Positions 60,783-64,000 of a stretch of 64,000 nucleotides of DNA are shown here, piece by piece (the stretch's first letter is position 1; every line of letters starts with the position of its first letter). The notes beneath the pieces were generated by a model. The model was not told where the DNA came from. It saw nothing but the letters and a program-made list of their open reading frames with translations, and ran no database searches. Location of the stretch: the NCBI GenBank assembly GCA_964401685.1, contig CAYNZH010000001.1, forward strand, positions 62,001 to 126,000. The letters run 5' to 3'. The position numbers and the translations under genes are program-made. Origin of the DNA: DASRQK01 sp964401685 (lineage in GTDB: Bacteria; Bacteroidota; Bacteroidia; Sphingobacteriales; Sphingobacteriaceae).

Positions 60783-62903
60783 ATGATGAACTTTTCGAAA
60801 CCTTTATTATTGTCCCTTGCCTTGCTTATTGGGGGCTTCGTTTTTTTGAGTGACAGCAATGTACATGCGGCTCAAACCGAAGATCCTATAGAGAATTGGC
60901 TCAGCACACCCTACATTTCAAGCCTGACTACTGGGCCGGATCAGCAGCAACTTTTGTTTCTCGAAAACAGAAAAGGAGCGCGAACTATATACCGTGCTGT
61001 AGCTCCCGATTATGCCCTAAGTACTGTGGCGAGTTTTCCTGAGGACGACGGCCTGGAGATTACGAGCCTGACCTTGAGTCCAGATCAGAAATGGGCTGCA
61101 TTTGTGCGAGGTGGCGAACATAGTGGAAATTCAGCAGTTCGACCCGGCAATCCAGCGTCCTTTGTTTCCCGTCAGCAAATCCTTATACATGTGGTGAACC
61201 TGGTATCGGGTGAGTCGCAGGTGATAGGAGAGGGAGATTATCCGAAGTTCCATCCTTCTTCTGAGAGCATTACTTTCGTTCGCGGAGGGCAGGCTTGGTC
61301 TTATGACTTGAAGAACCGTAAGACTGAACGCTTGTTTGAGGCCAGAGGCAGTACAGGTTCATTAAGTTGGTCTCCAGATGGTAAGCAATTGTTGTTCGTG
61401 TCGTCGCGAGGAGGGCATTCTTTTATTGGGATTTTCGAGAAGGGCGTAGAGAGGATCAAATGGGTGGCGCCTTCTTTTCACCGCGACCGTAACCCGGTAT
61501 GGTCTCCCGACGGAAAATCAGTGGCCTTCGTCCGCACCCGAGCGTCTGGCGGAGCGATAGAGCCTATTCTAACCCCGACGCATCGCGCGTGGGAAATCAT
61601 GGTTACTTCTTTGGCTAGCGGAGAAACAACTCGGGCATGGAAAGCTCCCGAAACTCTGGAGGGCTCGGTCCCGTCCTGGGCTGGAACCTTCAACCTTTCC
61701 TGGCCTTTGGCGGACAAACTGGTGTTTCTTTCCTACCAGGATGGTTGGCCACATCTTTATGCGGTCTCACCTCAGGGGAGATCTTTTGTTCAGCTAACCA
61801 AGGGGGAATTCACAGTTGACCAGTTTAGCTACAGCGGCGACGGAAAAATGCTGCTGTTTGCTGCAAATACCGGCAATGACGCTGCGGACTTAGACAGAAA
61901 ACACATCGGAGTGGTTCATTTGCAAGAAAACCGCTTTGAAATGCTTACTTCCGGAAGGGGAATAGAGGCTTATCCACAGTTTATCAACAACAACCGGGAC
62001 GTGGCCTTCCTCAGCAGCACATTACAGAGAGCGTACCTGCCTACTGTAATGCCCTTAGGTAAAAGTGGCCAACAGACTCTTATCGGTGAGTCGCTCATGC
62101 AAGGGTTCAATCATCAAAAACACGTTGTTCCCAGCCCGGTGAGATTCAAGTCTGAAGATGGGCTAGAGATTTACGGACAGCTGTTCATGCCCAAGTCGCC
62201 TGTGGCCAAGGCCCCAGCTTTAGTCTATATTCACGGAGGACCGCGTCGCCAAATGTTCCTCGGCTGGCATTTTCTGGATTATTATTTCTACGACTATATT
62301 TTAAACCAATACTTGGCAGACAAGGGCTTCGTTGTATTGGCAATCAATTATAGGATGGGGACCGGTTATGGTTACGATTTCCAATCGCCAGCGAGTGCAG
62401 GCACCCAGGGTGCGTCTGAGTATTTGGACATACTCGCCTCAGGAAAATGGCTGCAAAATCAGGATTTTGTGGATAAAAACCGTATCGGTGTGTTTGGGGG
62501 CTCTTACGGCGGCTATCTTACCGCAATGGCTTTAGGGCGAAACTCCGATATTTTCAAGGTCGGCGTCGATATTCACGGTGTACACAATCGCGCACGCAGC
62601 AGAAATCTGAGCGAGTTTCCGCCGGATTTTGAAGAAGCTGCAAAGCTGGCTTGGGACTCATCGCCGTCAAAATATACCGACACATGGCGATCCCCCGTAC
62701 TGATTGTGCACTCGGACGATGACCAAAACGTTGCTTTCAGTCAAAGTATCGATCTCTTTAATCGCTTAGAAGATCAGGGCGTGGAGATGGAAATCATTGC
62801 TATCCCGGATGACAACCACCACTGGATGATGTTTGAAAATCTGGTGCGCGTCAAGCAAGCCTCTGCAGACTTTTTACAAAAACATCTCATCAACAAACCA
62901 TAG
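60783..62903 (+). CDS. S9-family prolyl oligopeptidase
   Basis: A serine peptidase of about 706 residues with a signal peptide (LLLSLALLIGGFVFLSDSNVHA). It has a TolB-like propeller (blade motifs LSWSPDGKQLLFV, NPVWSPDGKSVAFV) covering about residues 60-430. An alpha/beta-hydrolase domain follows: the Ser in GVFGGSYGGYLTAMA, the Asp in VHSDDDQNVAF, and the His in PDDNHHWMM. Relatives cut peptides after proline or X-Ala. ATG at 60783 or 60786 are equally possible starts; the TTG at 60771 is less likely. Confidence 0.93.
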   Translation: MMNFSKPLLLSLALLIGGFVFLSDSNVHAAQTEDPIENWLSTPYISSLTTGPDQQQLLFLENRKGARTIYRAVAPDYALSTVASFPEDDGLEITSLTLSPDQKWAAFVRGGEHSGNSAVRPGNPASFVSRQQILIHVVNLVSGESQVIGEGDYPKFHPSSESITFVRGGQAWSYDLKNRKTERLFEARGSTGSLSWSPDGKQLLFVSSRGGHSFIGIFEKGVERIKWVAPSFHRDRNPVWSPDGKSVAFVRTRASGGAIEPILTPTHRAWEIMVTSLASGETTRAWKAPETLEGSVPSWAGTFNLSWPLADKLVFLSYQDGWPHLYAVSPQGRSFVQLTKGEFTVDQFSYSGDGKMLLFAANTGNDAADLDRKHIGVVHLQENRFEMLTSGRGIEAYPQFINNNRDVAFLSSTLQRAYLPTVMPLGKSGQQTLIGESLMQGFNHQKHVVPSPVRFKSEDGLEIYGQLFMPKSPVAKAPALVYIHGGPRRQMFLGWHFLDYYFYDYILNQYLADKGFVVLAINYRMGTGYGYDFQSPASAGTQGASEYLDILASGKWLQNQDFVDKNRIGVFGGSYGGYLTAMALGRNSDIFKVGVDIHGVHNRARSRNLSEFPPDFEEAAKLAWDSSPSKYTDTWRSPVLIVHSDDDQNVAFSQSIDLFNRLEDQGVEMEIIAIPDDNHHWMMFENLVRVKQASADFLQKHLINKP

Positions 62904-62925
62904 ATTTTAACCTTATTTTATAGTC

Positions 62926-64000
62926 ATGAAAAGAATGAACATCAGGACTTGGGGGCTGGCCTTAGGAATTATAGGCGCTACACTTACCGGGTGCAGCACC
63001 AGCCAACTCATCTCCCAGTCCCAACTGGATAATGATCCTCTTTTGGATGCTGCCATCCTCGGAATCAGCATCTATAACATGGACAAGGAACAATATGTCT
63101 ACGAGTACAATGCGAACAAGCGTTTAGTTCCGGCGAGCAACACGAAGCTTCTCACGACATACGCGAGTCTGAAGCACTTGCCGGACAGTCTTCCCGGCTG
63201 GTTTGTTCGCGAAACTGCGGATACAATTTTTATTCGGCCAAATGCCGACCCGACCTTTCTCCACCGGGACTTTCCAGAGCAGCGTATGTTTGAGTTTATG
63301 GCGCAAAGTTCAAAGCCCCTGGTGATTGAAATGATCGACAATCAAGCGTTCAGCTGGATGGGAGCAGGCTGGTCCTGGAGTTCCTACCAAAGCACATCCT
63401 TTCCGGAAAGATCACAAATGCCTCTTTACGGCAATATGGTGCGTTTCGAAAAATCAGGAAACAGCGTAACGGCATTCCCCTCTTTTTTCACGCAGCACAT
63501 CCATATTGAAGGGCCGACCTCGTCAGCGGGGGGCGTCATGATCAGTAGGGATCAGACGACGAACACCTTTTCGGGGAGAGCAGCAAACTCGACGACCTCC
63601 GTTCGTCCATTTACCCAGTTTGATGACCCGAACCTAACCTTCCACCTATTGGCCGACACCCTTAAAAAACGCAACGCCAATGTGCGCATTTTTCGAAAAT
63701 CGATTGCCAGAGAGACGCCTTTGGACGGTTATACTACCTTTCACACCGAGCCCACTGATCCGGTTCTCGGAATCATGATGAAGCGTAGCGACAACTTTAT
63801 GGCAGAACAACTGTTGCTGATGGTCGGAACCGAGCTTTTTGGATACCCCGCAGATTCACGCGCAGCGTCCAGAATCATCCAAACAGACTTGGCTTCACTT
63901 CCAGATCATCCGAGCTGGGCAGACGGAAGTGGGTTGAGCCGAAACAACATCATGTCTCCACGCTTTTTCACAGAGTTATTATTGGAAATGCACCGGGAAT
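62926..64000 (+). CDS. dacB: D-alanyl-D-alanine carboxypeptidase (PBP4, S13 family), 3'-partial
   Basis: The first 358 residues of a PBP4-type enzyme that trims or cuts peptidoglycan cross-links. ATG at 62926 opens a lipoprotein signal (LGIIGATLTGC, cysteine 23). The SxxK motif is ASNTKLLT (Ser71, Lys74), the SxN motif is in KRSDNFMAEQ, and DGSGLSRNN follows. The KTG box lies beyond the window end. It starts 22 bases after the S9 peptidase gene and may be cotranscribed with it. Confidence 0.9.
   Translation, partial: MKRMNIRTWGLALGIIGATLTGCSTSQLISQSQLDNDPLLDAAILGISIYNMDKEQYVYEYNANKRLVPASNTKLLTTYASLKHLPDSLPGWFVRETADTIFIRPNADPTFLHRDFPEQRMFEFMAQSSKPLVIEMIDNQAFSWMGAGWSWSSYQSTSFPERSQMPLYGNMVRFEKSGNSVTAFPSFFTQHIHIEGPTSSAGGVMISRDQTTNTFSGRAANSTTSVRPFTQFDDPNLTFHLLADTLKKRNANVRIFRKSIARETPLDGYTTFHTEPTDPVLGIMMKRSDNFMAEQLLLMVGTELFGYPADSRAASRIIQTDLASLPDHPSWADGSGLSRNNIMSPRFFTELLLEMHRE

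Noticed and set aside
1..64000. CRISPR arrays, toxin-antitoxin pairs or a defence island
   Set aside because: No regular spaced repeats, cas genes, nuclease-helicase sets or toxin pairs are visible; the DUF2513-like gene alone is not enough.

Overview
The window is a piece of a Bacteroidota (Bacteroidetes) chromosome, most likely from a metagenome or draft assembly. The phylum call rests on a complete gldK-gldL-gldM-gldN operon for type IX secretion and gliding, a PorP/SprF family protein, a DUF4271 membrane protein, many Bacteroidota-style lipoproteins and outer-membrane barrels, and promoter-like boxes of the TAnnTTTG type. I cannot fix the order or family. Three runs of exactly 100 N are scaffold gaps. 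Two of them are flanked by exact 55-bp duplications, which looks like unmerged k-mer overlap rather than missing sequence.

Layout. 1-5 kb: the 3' part of a tricorn-like protease, a secreted protein of unknown function, a decayed zincin lipoprotein, the tail of a lost outer-membrane barrel gene, and a JmjC-like cupin. 5-14 kb (minus strand): gldKLMN, preceded upstream by hemD, a DUF4271 gene, hpt and an AsmA-like/GT51 glycosyltransferase fusion. 14-19 kb (plus strand): mrp, a truncated apaG, a gap, a TPR protein, pheS, a lipoprotein with a Rieske-like fold, and a TetR regulator. 19-25 kb: acnA (split by a gap artefact), a cold-shock protein, a DUF2513-like protein, a lipoprotein, tRNA-Asn and mgtE. 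25-34 kb: a metalloprotease/propeller/barrel protein, tpx, a small ABC pair, a Dcp-type oligopeptidase, PorP/SprF and UDP-glucose dehydrogenase. 34-42 kb: mutL, two rhomboid proteases, an EEP-family hydrolase, a CtpA-type protease, an unknown protein and dusB. 42-52 kb (mostly minus strand): a flippase, acylphosphatase, a zinc-ribbon coiled-coil protein, a Nif3-like protein, a flavin monooxygenase, an RsmI-like methyltransferase, a phosphopantetheinyl transferase, dcd, and prfB with its programmed frameshift. 52-64 kb: a CoA-binding protein (split by a gap artefact), lpxK, a small barrel protein, uvrA, a two-component pair, an OmpA-like lipoprotein, an S9 peptidase and the start of a PBP4-type carboxypeptidase.

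The common theme is envelope building and surface traffic: type IX secretion, lipid A (lpxK), peptidoglycan (GT51, PBP4), a polysaccharide flippase, and many periplasmic or surface proteases. Most of the rest is housekeeping. I found no CRISPR array, prophage, insertion sequence or rRNA. The least expected items are matching sigma-54-type (-24/-12) promoters in front of two outer-membrane protein genes, a Rieske-fold lipoprotein that has lost its histidine ligands, a GldK with no lipobox cysteine, and a zincin gene broken by both a stop codon and a frameshift. I did not find a convincing, wholly new multi-gene system.
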